NCBI RefSeq assembly: GCF_030269925.1
Contig: NC_085125.1
Location: 930,001 to 994,000 of the forward strand
Origin: Bombyx mori
Lineage: Eukaryota; Arthropoda; Insecta; Lepidoptera; Bombycidae
DNA: 64,000 bases
Reading direction: 5' to 3'
Part shown: piece after piece, positions 32,657 through 45,747 of the stretch
Numbering within the stretch: the first letter of the stretch is position 1
How the letters are laid out: each line of letters begins with the position of its first letter
Notes under the pieces: model-generated
Database searches by the model: none
Told to the model about the DNA's origin: nothing
The model's input: only the letters and a program-made list of their open reading frames with translations
Program-made: the position numbers and the translations under genes

Positions 32657-32736
32657 TACTAGATAGGCTGAAATAGGCAGGGTGATGATATCTACCCGTG
32701 CGGATTTACAAGAGGTCTTACCACCAGTAAAAAGTA
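32657..32736 (-). mobile_element. Bm1 SINE fragment
   Basis: Only the aaataggcagggtg... to accaccagt end remains. Confidence 0.75.
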
Positions 32737-33171
32737 GTATGTATGGCGTATGGGTTGTCAATGCGGCCCTTACAAAGTACTCTACTACCAAGCTACTTGT
32801 TTGGAGCTTGTTTATTTTTAAACTTAATAATAGTATGTTGTCAAAAATTTTTGTCATATTTTTTTTTATTTTCATTAACTTGTTTCAGGTGTTTGCAATA
32901 ATTACTGTATTTAGATATACATAATACGAGTAAGTGCCGTTTAGAATAGAACTCGAAATAACAAGAACTAGTATGCAATATTGCAGTGTTTCTCAACCTT
33001 TATGCAACAATTTTTTTTTATTTATTAATAAAATTAGACTCTTCAAAATTTACTTAATTTGAAGGATGGGCGTGATTTGCTTGTTCAACTATTTATTAAT
33101 GTTCGATTCAATTTTTGTTAAGAGCATTCTTAAATCTCTACGTTTAATATCAGCAGTCTAAATATGTTTTT

Positions 33172-33576
33172 TTTTAATAAATCGCTGCCTTTTTAGTGTT
33201 GAAATAGAGTTACAAGCTCACAGCCTACGTCTACTTGGTATCAAGTTTTTTATTTATTTTTATTGCCTTTGTAGGCAGACGAGCATACGGTCCACCTGAT
33301 GGTAAGTGATCACCGTCGCTAATGGACGTCAGCAATGCCAGGGGCAGAGCCAAGCTGCTGCCTACCATACAAGTGGCCTACCAAGTGGTCACCTGGGTAC
33401 ATAAAACTCGTAATTTCCGCCACGCAACTTGAGACATGAGTGCTAAACCTCAGTTTTTACCGTATAACGGCTGTCCCACCATTCAAACCAAAATGCTTTA
33501 CTGCTTCACGGCAGGAATTGCCAGGGTGGTATATACCCGCGCGGACTTACAAGACGTCTTATCATCAAGAATTACG
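33172..33576 (-). mobile_element. Bm1 SINE, diverged, split by a LINE tail
   Basis: Parts at about 33172-33250 and 33367-33576 surround a BMC1-like tail. Many substitutions mark it as old. Confidence 0.75.
33251..33366 (-). mobile_element. BMC1-like LINE tail nested in Bm1
   Basis: tttattgcctttgtaggcag to ccaagctgctgcctacc. Confidence 0.8.
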
Positions 33577-35131
33577 CAACATATACTTTTTGTGGGTTGA
33601 ATTATTGTTACACGATCTTATTTTTTCAACGTAGAAGTCATTCGAACACTGGCCCACACTCACATCATTGGATACCGAAAGCACCAGTCATCTTAAACTG
33701 TAAGCCACGACCACTGCACTGAATTCTTCTTTTGTTAAATAAGTTTAAGGAAATATAATTAAACTTTTTAATCTATTGCGTCTATTTTATTTTATATACC
33801 TTTTTAATACGCTTTTATTAGCTTCAGACGTATGTATGTTAGTATGGTAGTATGTAACGGAATCTTTGAACATGATTTTGACCCCCTGCAAAACGTCGGA
33901 TTAACTCGAAATTTGGTATAATTATTAAGGACCGATGACAAATCAATATTAAAAAATATATTGGAAAAATCGAAATTCAACTAAAAAATGAAAAATAAAT
34001 AATGTTTTAATAAAAACTAACAAAATACGCTTTTATAGAAAATCCAAGGTGCTTTTCAGGATATTATTAAAATAACCCTACTGATGCCATGCACCCCACG
34101 CTTTTTTACAATAAAATCATTTTTTCTTACACTATTTTTAATTCAAATTTATTAAAATTTATTTTCTATTTCTTAGTTGGATTTTCTATAAAAACGTATT
34201 GTGTTAGTTTTTTAAACTATTATTTAATTTTATTTTATCTATTTTCCACAATCCAGTAATTATTATTTGGCGTCCCCAATATTTCTGAAAGTTTCAATCA
34301 CCCACTCAGATAAGCACAGCGCCTACGGGGGCGATCCACTTTGAGAACTCACGGCTTCGAGAATTCGTGCCCAGACATCAACCTGAGTACGTCTTCGTTT
34401 ATATTATTTGACGTACAACACTCGTGATTGTACAAACAGTTGATGCTAGTTCAGTATTTGTTTGTAATAGCGACCTAGATACCGGGAAAGGTATAATCCT
34501 TATCATTCTTAGGTCTTGAGTTACTAAGTGTACTCCGTACGTGAATGTTTGGAGGCCATTTGTTTTGTAATGTATTCAGTGAACCAAACTGAATACAGTT
34601 AATTATAATTGTATAATTATTAGTAATTTCATTAATAGTTATTAGATTATTACCTTAAATACAAAGAGTGCAATTGGCGGTCTTTTCGGTAAGAACGATC
34701 TCTTCCAGATAATTAGGTGGCCAAGAATCATTTGAAAACGAATTACACGTACCTATCGATTGCAATATACTTATATATACACACATACAAATATGAACAA
34801 TATGATAATAATTCCAATAAGGTTGAAGTTTCGAAGTACTTTATATTACTAAATAAACAATAACCGTCTCAGCCTTTTGAATTGGAATGCATGACTGAGT
34901 TCACATTAGAACTATGTAGTATGGTGGACCACTAATAATTATGCAAGTGTGAACTTTGAGACATTTTGACATGATTGGTTATTCGCTGAAATAAGCGAGC
35001 TGGTGATGTGGCGACTAGCTTTTGGGCATTCATAATACACTTCAATACTACAGACAGGAATTAAATGGGGCCTTAGAGGAAGTTTGGGAATCTTTTGATT
35101 ATTTGTCGGATTAGTAATATGAGGTAAGTAG
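33577..35131. other. AT-rich DNA with one inverted repeat
   Basis: Only the 34.0-34.2 kb inverted repeat stands out. Confidence 0.55.
34012..34213. repeat. Inverted repeat, about 36-bp arms, 129-bp loop
   Basis: Arms at 34012-34047 and 34177-34213 pair with few mismatches (aaaactaacaaaatacg against cgtattgtgttagtttt). Possibly a decayed MITE. No transposase nearby. Confidence 0.65.
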
Positions 35132-35700
35132 TTTTTTTCTATTACCCTAGTAGGCAGACGAGCACACGGCCCACCTGATGGTAAGTGGTTACCGTCGCCC
35201 ATGGACTTGCCAGGAGCAGAGCCAAGCCGCTGCCTACCGCTTTATACTCACCACAAGCCTCGTTTGAAGAAGGACATGTCATAGCGCTCGGGAAACATCG
35301 AGGCGGGGGGGAGCTCATTCCATAGCCGGATGGTACGTGGCAAAAAAGACCTCTGGAAACGCACTGTGGATGACCGCAGTGGCTCCAGGTAGTGTGGATG
35401 AACTCTACTCCGGTGGCGGGCGATGCGATGGTAAAAACGAGATGACGGTATCATCTCGAACATTACCTCAGAGCACTCCCCATGGGACATACGGTACAAA
35501 ATACAGAGGGAACCGAGGTCCATCCGCAGACCCAGAGGAGTTATCATACAAATCAAAATATTTAACAGACGTCTGAATTTCGCTACTGACATTTTCAAGT
35601 TTGCATCTAAACAAACTCCGAAGAACAACATTAGAGCCGTCGGTCTACCGAGTAATACAACCCGTTCGGTGGAAGATCTTCCCTTTGCCGCTTATTTCCA
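35132..35700 (-). mobile_element. BMC1-like LINE 3' end, longest copy
   Basis: Encodes an RT C-terminus on the minus strand: LDANLKMSVAKFRRLLNILI, HGECSEVMFEMIPSSRFYHR, LPRTIRLWNELP and FFKRGLW. It extends further 5' than other copies, to the gaagatcttccaccg block shared with 1.12 and 61.0 kb. Confidence 0.85.
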
Positions 35701-35871
35701 AACTGGCAACCCCGACGTGATTTAAACATGCAACCTTCGTTTATTCCCAAGGTAAAAAAATCTATGGACAGAGTACTTCTCGATTCCAGGATGAAACAGC
35801 TTGCATTGTTAGCACGACCTTTTGCATTTTACACTCAATCTTAAACTTAAATATGTTGCTAACTTGTTTTT

Positions 35872-36116
35872 ACTGGTGGTAGGACCTCTTGTGAGTCAGC
35901 ACGGGTAGGTACCACCACCCCGCCTATTTCCGCCGTGAAGCAGTAATACGTTTCGGTTTGAAGGGTGGGGCAACCGTTGTAACTATACTGAGACCTTAGA
36001 ACTTATATCTCAAGGTGGGTGGCGAATTTACGTTGTATATGTCTATGGGCTCCAGTAACTACTTAACACCAGGTGGGCTGTGAGCTCGTTCACCCGTCTA
36101 AGCAATAAATTTAAAA
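35872..36116 (+). mobile_element. Bm1 SINE
   Basis: Headless body, A-rich tail. Confidence 0.92.
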
Positions 36117-36506
36117 AAGCTAAGAAACTTATTCCTAATCAGTAAAAAGTACTTTATTTACCCTAGTGTCGATAGAAACATATGGTTTGTTTCCAGTGCT
36201 TTTTAAATGTAACGCACCAAACAGATTAAATCGAAAGCATCATGGCGTATAAAAACTGGTAGGTATTTCTATCGATCGTCTCCATAATTAGATGCTACGT
36301 TCACCGCTTAAAGGACGTTTGTTTGATGTTTTTTTGCTGGACTTCAAATAACCTTTGATGTCGGCTTAGCCTAGATTATACGAGGTACATTCATGTTTTA
36401 CTTGTTGGCTGATATTGCAATTGTAGCATTACTTACTTCAATATTGTTCTACTGATCTGAATTTCTATAAAAAGATTAAATGCCCATACTGAGTAAGAAT
36501 GAGTCT

Positions 36507-36695
36507 CTTTCTTTTTTCCTACCTAAGCTGATAGCTTTGAGAGGCTATATCAGTAAGCTCACTGGGCTCAAACCTGATGACGTTGCTAACACGAACCCTA
36601 GCAAGATCCGTGCTTCGCAGAATCTACCACCGGATCGGAAACGCGACCCACTGAGAAGATCTGGCGAGAAACTCAGTGGGCTGTGTCTGAGTTTT
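36507..36695 (-). mobile_element. CR1-like repeat
   Basis: cctacctaagctgatagc to aactcagtgggctgtgtc. Confidence 0.65.
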
Positions 36696-37137
36696 AGTAA
36701 GTCACAATCTATGTCACACATATAAAAGCCTCAATTGTTAATTGAAATACCACAAATGATATTGAATGTTTTAGATAGAAGGTCTCTTGGTCGTTTTGAG
36801 AGATCTATTTCAGACAACTTGGTACAGTTGAAACACATGTTTCTGTGTGAAGGATTGCAATCTGTGCATTTAAAGGTAAATATACTGCAAGACATTTTTG
36901 GGTAGTGTTAAAGTAATTGCCTTGTTTGTCTCGCATTGTCATGCCAGGTGCCATTGACGATATCAGCTGTCTCCCAATTGCAATTCTGAATGAATTATAC
37001 TGTGAATTTTTGCATTTCAATTTTTAATTAAACTTTAACTCGGTTATATTTAGAAAAGATATTTAATTACAAAGATTTTTGCAATTTATAGTCGTAGGAC
37101 CTAAGTATCCAAAAACCTTGTTTTGTTAATTTTGTCT

Positions 37138-37492
37138 TTTTTTTTTATTGCTTAGATGAGTGGACGAGCTCACAGCCCACCTGGTGTCAAGTGGTTACTG
37201 GAGCCCATAGACATCCACAACGTAAATGCGCCACCCACCTTGAGATATAAGTTCTAAGGTCTCAAATATAGTTATAACGGCTGCCCCACCCTTCAAACCG
37301 AAACGCATTACTGCTTCGCGGCAGAAATAGGCAGGGTGGTGGTACCCACCCGGACTTACAAGAGGTCCTACCACCAGTAATGACGCAAATTATAAATTTG
37401 CAGGTTTCATTTTTATTACACGATGTTATTCCTTCACCGTGGAAATCAATCATGAACATTTGTTGAGTACGTATTTCATTAGAAAAATTGAC
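37138..37492 (-). mobile_element. Bm1 SINE, long copy
   Basis: Extends past the body into acacgatgttattccttcacc and gtacgtatttcatt but stops before the tRNA-like head. Confidence 0.92.
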
Positions 37493-37504
37493 TCCATATT
37501 ATTC

Positions 37505-37775
37505 CACTAGGTGGGGTCAGCACAGCAATTTTTTTTATTCCATTCACTTCTAACAGCTGTCATCTCAACACTCACTCCTCTTTCTCTCATATCGTCATTC
37601 ACACACTCCATCCATGTCTTTCTCGGTCGACCTCTTCCCCCTCTACCTTGCACTACAATTTCCATACATCTCCTAGTCACATGCATTTTCTCTCTACGCA
37701 TCACATGTCCATACCACGCTAACTGTCCGCTCTTTAATTTGTCAATCACAGGGACTATTTCCACACTTCCTCTGA
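37505..37775 (-). mobile_element. RTE-type LINE 3' end
   Basis: The minus strand reads [40 protein letters not shown] and SEWNKKNCCADPT. It is the best-preserved copy of this tail. Confidence 0.85.
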
Positions 37776-37910
37776 CATGTATTTTGTAATATATATTTTG
37801 TAATTTTGTAATTTTTCATATTATTATAACAATAATATAATGTTAGTTACAATTTTTTAGTAGTTGTGATGTTGAAGCATTAAAAACGAATGTTGTATTG
37901 CATTAACTCG

Positions 37911-37920
37911 TTTATTTATT
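37911..37920 (-). terminator. Polyadenylation signals of gene 2
   Basis: Two overlapping AATAAA hexamers on the minus strand, about 760 nt after the stop codon. No Bm1 or LINE lies between stop and signal, which fits an intact AT-rich 3' UTR (37.9-38.67 kb). Confidence 0.45.
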
Positions 37921-38674
37921 CGATTCATTGTTTTATATTTACATTTGATAACTTAAAAACTAACAAAAACGTTTTTTTTATACATTTTCTTATCTCTACG
38001 ACTGTCCGGCGACGCGCGTATTAACTAGTCACTACGATTTTTAACATGAAGGAATTTGAAGGTGACAGACTTTGAGATCATAAACATTACGAAGAAGAAA
38101 ACGAAAAAAAAAGGTGTACAGAATTTTATAATTAATAAGCGTCAGTAATCAGCGTCAGTATCTTTGATGATGATCAGCGAAACGGCAATATATTTTCAAG
38201 TGTTAGCTCAATGAATAGTTCGATAATATTAACGGATTATTTCGTCTTCTCGCATTGAAAATGTATAATCTCAAAACTTACTAATTTTACAGGAGAGTGT
38301 TTTAAAGGTTTAACATGTGGTGTTTTTAATATTAATCATCTTTGCAACATGATTTTGTTTTGTTTTTTACCAGTTACATTATCTATCTTTTAAAGTAAGA
38401 TATCAATTATGTTAATAGTCGTCAAAACATAGGTAAACTAAAAAAAAAACTAGAATTAAACTGTGCTCTTTTGACAGTATTTATGAAAAAAATACTGGTG
38501 ATACCAAATGATTCCGCATATTAACTCGATTTTGAATATTTTTATAAAATTGTACACTTTTAATGTGAAAAGACGATTTGTTCTTCGACAAGCAAGAGCC
38601 TACTTACATTAATTTACATATTAAAAGTCGTTGGTAATTTAAAAATCATCATCTAGATTTGATTTTAGGTCGAA

Positions 38675-38970
38675 TCAGTATTTGTAGCCGGTTTGAGCGT
38701 TGAAGTTACCAGAACCCGAGCCCCGGGAGCCGGCGTTCGGTGCCAGGTACTGACGGGAGGCGGCACCACCGAATCCGGCTCCGCGGCTACCGAAACCACC
38801 AGCACTGGCTCCGAAGCCACCGGCACCAGCACCGCTACCGGATCCGGCTCCAAAAGCACCGCTTCCAGCACCGCCGAAGCCAGAGCTATGGCCACCTGAG
38901 GAGTATCCAGCTGATCCAGAGCTGGAGTAGGCAGCAGCACCAGAGCCGGCACCTTCACCATGGTATGTAC
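38675..38970 (-). CDS. Gene 2 coding exon 3 (Gly/Ala/Ser-rich C-terminus)
   Basis: Begins after TTTTTACTTCAG in phase 1 and reads [11 protein letters not shown], then [20 protein letters not shown], to NAQTGYKY and TGA at 38675. The right frame is set by the splice join and by its match to the end of gene 1. The open frame starting M-V-K-V across the same DNA is an overlapping shadow. Confidence 0.85.
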
Positions 38971-41900
38971 CTGAAGTAAAAAGAAGAAAATTTGAGAAAA
39001 TAAGAATAAGAGAGTTTGATTTTTTTAAGTAAATGTTTCAGAATGCTTCTGATGACACCGTGCTAGGATTTTTCCTAGGAATAGACAGAAGATATACACA
39101 GAAGGTAAATCAGGACTTTGTTATTATGAATACCTTTAAAAGAGATTTAAGCATCTGTTAAATATCTTGTGTTGTATGATGGCTACCCGTCACCAATACA
39201 CTAACAAGACCTGAATAGGCTTACAAAGATCAAAGAATTTCAATAGTTTTATGGACAGTAATATTCTTAATAATATTTGTAACGGTCAGACCCACGAAGT
39301 AATCAAACTGGTTGGATAAACTTTCATATCACCACATCGAGTGAAATGGCTATCAGAAATTCAAGGAAAACTGATAGTCCAACAGAAAATGAAAACAATG
39401 GCTTTGTCTGAGCACATTACTTTAATAAACTAATCTAATTCTTTGACTTTCTAATACTCAAATTCTTGCTATTTGCTTGGTGAATAGTAAAAGATGTCTA
39501 CATTTTAATCGCCTTGTTCTCATTTCATTTCACATTCAATGTACGAAACACCAGCAAAATGTTCATGAAAATTGTTTAAAGTATTTTGTCCCGAACGCAA
39601 AACGACCTTGTAGACACAGTGTGTTCAAAAAATATTGTCATTTCTTTATTTCTAACCACTAATTTTGATTTTTAGACATAAAAATACCCAATACCCGATC
39701 TTGTTGTTTGATGGGAAGCCTCATTAGGGCGGGCCAGTAAATGGGAGGTTTCGTAGCTAAGCGTGATTTTAAGTTGTTGCGGCAATTTTTTGGTCCGGTA
39801 CGATAATATGGGACAGAATAAATAAGTGGCTTCGAGATCTATAGTGAGAATCTATATATATAAATAAAGTCGTGTTAGTTACACTATTTATAACTCAACT
39901 GATAACGGCTGAACTGATTTGGCTGAAAATTGGTGAGGAGGTAGCTTAAAACCAGGAGAAGGACATAGGATACTTTTTATAACGTTCCCGTGGGACGCGA
40001 CATAAAACGTGGTATAACAAAACGCAACTGATATGGAATAACAAAACGCAACTGACAGCTAAACGTAATATATTCTATGGTTAATTATAGTAGAATTTTG
40101 AAGTTGACCGGTTGATGTGTTTGAAACAAACCGTGTGGCGGAACAAAGTTCGCCGGGTCCACTAGTATTTAAATGAAATTAAGTTTAATAAGCTGTGTTT
40201 TAGCAGTCCATGCCATAACATGTAAGATGTTTGTGAAGCTGATTATTAAACTGATTATTAAAGTAAGGATTGCTCAAGTCTATCTACATTTGCCGTGATT
40301 TTGTTATATGTTCTAGTGACTTCGATCTCTTTCTTATTGCTTTTGTAGGCAATTGAGCATACGGCCCGCCTCATGGCAAGTGATTATCGTCACTAATGGA
40401 CATGTCAGTAATGACAGGGCACAGTCAAGTCGCTGCCTATCCCTAAATACTGCACCATGCTACCATCTCGTCTCAATTGTCGTGTCTATGACGTTATAAA
40501 CTATGTGGATCCCGATATTTAAAAACAGGTAAGCTGAGAGAACGTTTTTCCAGATACAACAAACAAAAAACGGACATCTTGTAATTTTATTGATAATTTT
40601 AAGAATAATAAATACGTAAAAAATATGTATTTACGGTTTAATGAAACTGCATCAGTGGTGTGTTTCTCATGAGTTACGGGTCTGATGTTAGTTACTTAAG
40701 CTTTTATTAGTTTAAAAAGTTTACATTTAAAATGTATCTTACAATCCGTTATTTTCGGGGACACAGTCTTTATTACTGTCTGACGATAGTACTGTTATTT
40801 ATTAAAACAGATTGACCACAGTATTCGTGCAAATTACATTAATTTCTTTGATAGCAAAAAGGTGTTTTAAATAATGAAATTGTAAGCGGTTAAATAATTA
40901 GAAAACACTACTTTCTAGAAATAAGCGAGATTCCGGATCGATTATCGTGGATTATGTATACATATTTTGTATCACGTATATATAGACAAGACGAGAATAC
41001 ACAATTACATGTATGTATATATTGAAGTTGCCTTACTGCGTTACGTTTGAACTAGGTACGTAGCTTCCAAACGAAAATTGTTATGTAAATTAGTTACGAT
41101 GTTTTCTACACGTGATAAATTTTGATTAAACAATTATTATTAATTTAAACACGTTAAAATGTCGCATTTATTTTGTTTGTTTATCATTTTAGGGGACACG
41201 ATTACTGTCGCAATTTAATATATTTAGGAAAACTAAAGATAATACTGGGATTTAGAGAAATGTTAAAAAAATATTATATATTAAACATTTCACCGCTCTG
41301 TGACTACTTATATACTTGAGACCTTATAACTTATATCTCAAGGTGGGTGGCGCATTTACGTCGTAGATGTCTATGGGCTCCAGTAACCACTTAATACCAG
41401 ATGGGCTGTGAGCTCGTCCACCCATGTAAGCAATAAAAAAAAATCCCTTGCTGAGCGGCGAAGCGCATTGACATCAACATCTTGAGTTATGAAGTGGAAT
41501 TTTAATTGCTCATTCTTATTTAAATAATGTATTTAACTGCACCTTTTTACTTTAAGTTGCAATTATTTTTTATTTATTATTATTGTACATTTATAATTGT
41601 ATAATGGAGATGTATGGAAATGGTAGTGCAAGGTAGAGGGGGAAGAGGTCGACCGAAGAAGACATGGATGGAGTGTGTGAATGACGATATGAGAGAGAGA
41701 GGAGTGAGTGTTGAGATGACGGCTGATAAAAGAGAATAGTAGAAAAAAATTAGCTGTGCCGACCCCACCTAGTGGGATAAAGTGGAGAAAAAGAAAGATT
41801 TATAATTGTATAATGCCAATTTTCATACTGGAAAGAATGATTCTTTTGTTCCAAAAATAAGTCGCGGCCTCACAATGCATCTTACAAGGAGTACTAATTA

Positions 41901-44900
41901 CCGTTATGCAAAAGTAATCTAAATTTCATTTCGCGAACACTTGAATTGTTCTAATTTCGTATTTCCCATAGTACATTACTGTTCTGTGGGAAGTAGATTA
42001 GCGCCACGCGATATTAACTTTTATAATTCTCTACAATTAGGACGCTTTTGGATTGCGTTCGTGAAACAAAGTAGTTGAAAACAATTATTATTCTGATTAT
42101 TTCCCATTCCGAAGAAATAGAGTATAATCACGCTTGTTTTTAGTATGGTAGACAGATGAACGTTATTAGAATTATTTATCAATTAATTTCTAAAATAATT
42201 ATTTTTATGATATTCGAATTTTGTAGCTATGACGTAAGTTGATCCTTACAAATGTCGCGATTTCCTACAAACAAGGTCTCGGAATAATTATGAGTGGGCC
42301 GCGAAACAAAAGCCACTTATCATTCGTAGAGTTTACATGATACCTTGATGCACACTTTGCAAGTATTTCGCTAACCTTTAAATTAGACAAATTATCATCT
42401 AAAATTTAAATATTTTTGTATAAATTTATTTGCGGATCGGCTAGTGGTAACAACAAGCGTATTGTAAGAACCGAAGGCCGTAAGTTCGAGACAGTTAATG
42501 TTTCAACCTCATATTTCAAGGTAGCAGTATTTATATTGGTATTATGGTTTACAGGTTTGAATACTTCACATCAGTTTCACTGAACTTGAAGCAATAGGTT
42601 TCCGTTTGAAGGACCTCGCAGTGGTTCTAATGTAAACATGAGAATTGAAACTGATGTCTCGAGATGGGTAGCGGAATTAACGTTGTTGATGTCCATGGGC
42701 TCCGGCAACCACTTAACACCAGATGGACGGTGAGTTCGTCCACCTATATAAATATAAAAAAAAAACATAGTTATCTCAAACACGTTATAACTGTTAAATG
42801 TCGAATATCGAAGTTGAGACTTTTAGTATTAAAAGCACAAGTGATACCACAGCGCCTTTTTTTTTATTGCCCTTATAGGCAGACGAGCATACGGCCCACA
42901 TGATGGTGAGTGGTAACCGTCGCCCATGGACTTCGGCAATGCCAGGGGCAGAGCCAAGCCGCTGCCTAGAACGTGATTGTTATCAGATGCGCTGTGTGAC
43001 GCAAAAATTAGTATACAATTGAAATCTCATATCTAGTGTGCTATTTCAAAGATTACTAAGTCGGTAATGCACCGCCGTAATGCGTTTTATTGCAGTGTAA
43101 ATAGTGCTTATAGTAATAATTACGTGTAAGCTGAGTGTAGGAAGTTAGCAATGACGCAGCGTAATTGCAGCAATTTCATAATTGCATTAGTACGTTAATA
43201 GCTTAGAATATTAGTAAGATGCGTTTTAATGGTGATTGTTATTCAAAACTTGGGCAATCTGACTCTGAAGCAAATCCATTGTGTCTGCTGAGCGTTTTAA
43301 AATTATAAATTAAATTTTGTGTTTTGTCTAAAAAAGGACAACGATTGTCTTTTTTACGTCAATTTAAGGCTTAAAGATTAAAAATGATGATGAAAAATTA
43401 CAATCCTTGAATTAATTTTTTTGCGTTTACCAAAAAGACATGAATTTCCGATCAAATTTTTTTTTTTATTGCTTGAATGGGTGGATGAGCTCACAGCCCA
43501 CCTGGTGTTAAGTGGTTACTGGAGCCCATAGACATCTACAATGTAGACGCGCCAACCACCTTTAGATACAAGTTCTAAAGTCTCAGTATAGTTACAACGG
43601 CTGCCCCATCCTTCAAAGCGAAACGCATTAGTGCTTCACGGCTGAAATAGGCGGGGCGGTGGTACCTACCCGTGTGGACTCCCAAGAGGTCCTACCACCA
43701 GTGATTACGCAAATTATAATTTTGCGGGTTTGATTTTTCTATTCTATGAGGTTTCTATATTCCTAAACCGCTCTACACACGAGACTAAGAGTGATTTTAT
43801 TAGCACCGAACCGTAATTAATGCAACCGTATTATATTTGTAATGTTTCAACGAACATCAAGCTGACGTCGAGCGAACAGTATCGCGCAATATCAAGCAAG
43901 AACATTTAAAGCGTTTTAACAATAACTGCATGAGACATTTTGAGGAACTTTGATCTTTCATCGGGCCCCACGACGCGCCTTCCAAGAACACAGACCTAGA
44001 TTTCTAGAGTCAGATCTGAAGTATAGATTCTGTAGTGCAAGTATATAAAGGTCGCGCTTACAATGCTGCGCTGAGGTAAATATCCCTGGTTTTTTTTTCA
44101 TTATGTAAGATTGGATTACGTGCTCCCACAGTTATTTACCAGAACAAAATTCTGTTACCAACTTTGAGATATGACTAAGCTACCCTTAAATCTGAAACGC
44201 GTGAAGCATTACTGCAGTATGCTCTTGGGAATTGAAAATTGGCGAAGATCTCGCTGCTGAGGACGGATGAAATGGTTGGGGCACAGGTTGCATGTATCTT
44301 TTGATTGATGGCTTTTTATTTATTTATATTTTTTATTGCATAGGTGGGTGGACGAGCTCACAGCCAATCTGGTGTTAAGTGGTTACTGGAGCCCATAGAC
44401 ATCTACGACGTAAATGCGCCACCCACCTTGAGATACAAGTTCTAAGGTCTGAGTATAGTTACAACGGCTGTCCCATCCTTCAAACCGAAACGCATTACTG
44501 CTTCACGGCAGAAATAGGCAGGGTGGTGGTACCTACCTGCGCGGCCTCATTAGAGGTCCTACCACCAGTAATTACGCTAATTATAATTTTTGCGGGTTTT
44601 ATTTGTATTACACGATGTTATTCCTTCACCGTGGAAGTCAATCGTGAACAATTGTTAAGTACGTATTTCATTAGAAAAATTGGTACCCGCCTGCGGGATT
44701 CGAACACCATTGCATCGCTAGATATGAAAGCACCGGACGTCTTATCCTTTAGGCCACGATGACTTCAGTTTAACAGTTGTTTTCATTTTTTGTTCCTTGG
44801 CTGGAATAGCTGGATTTAATAACATTAAATGCGAAATGTATCCATAGTTTATGTATTAGTTAATGTATCGCAGCCACCGCTTTCCTTTTCCTTGACTGTT

Positions 44901-45657
44901 CATCAATGCCATTCAGAAACGAACACACATGATCTTTGTCCAAAAATTTCACGAACTAATGCTGTAAAATATCTTGGTCTAAAAATTGACGGCACCCTAT
45001 CTTGGCAAGAGCATATAAATGATTTGGTTGGAAAAGTACGAAAGCTTATCTTTGTCTTTCGGAAGCTAAGAACATCAAGCGATCTCCACATACTGAAAAT
45101 GGTTTATTATGCTTTGGCACACTCTGTCATAACCTATTGCATTGTCGTTTGGGGAGGCTGTAGGAAAGGATTATTACTTAGATTGGAAAGAGCACAGAGA
45201 GCCGTGCTTAAAGTAATATCTAAAAAACCAATAAGGTTTCCAACGGAGGAATTGTATGATATCTGCAAAGTGCCTCGAGTTAGACAATCTTTTATTGGGA
45301 GCACATTGTTACGTAAACATTTGGAACTCGTTTTTGACCCTAATATCTGTTCGCAAACTCGTCGTCAGGGCAGAGTGTGCAAAATCTATGTAGCAAATTA
45401 TAATGTGGTCAGGTCTCACTATAGGTATTTAAGCTCTATTCTGTACAATAAGATAAATAAATTACTAAATATTTACCCACTTATTTCTAAAGAAGTTAAA
45501 ATTATCATTGATAGATGGCTTTTCTCCCTTACATACGAAGATATGGAAGAATTACTGGAGTAGATTACACATTTTGGTAATGAGCAATTTATATATTAGG
45601 TATTAACACGCATCTACACATACACTCAGACATACACCCACACACACACACACACAC

Positions 45658-45747
<90 letters not shown>

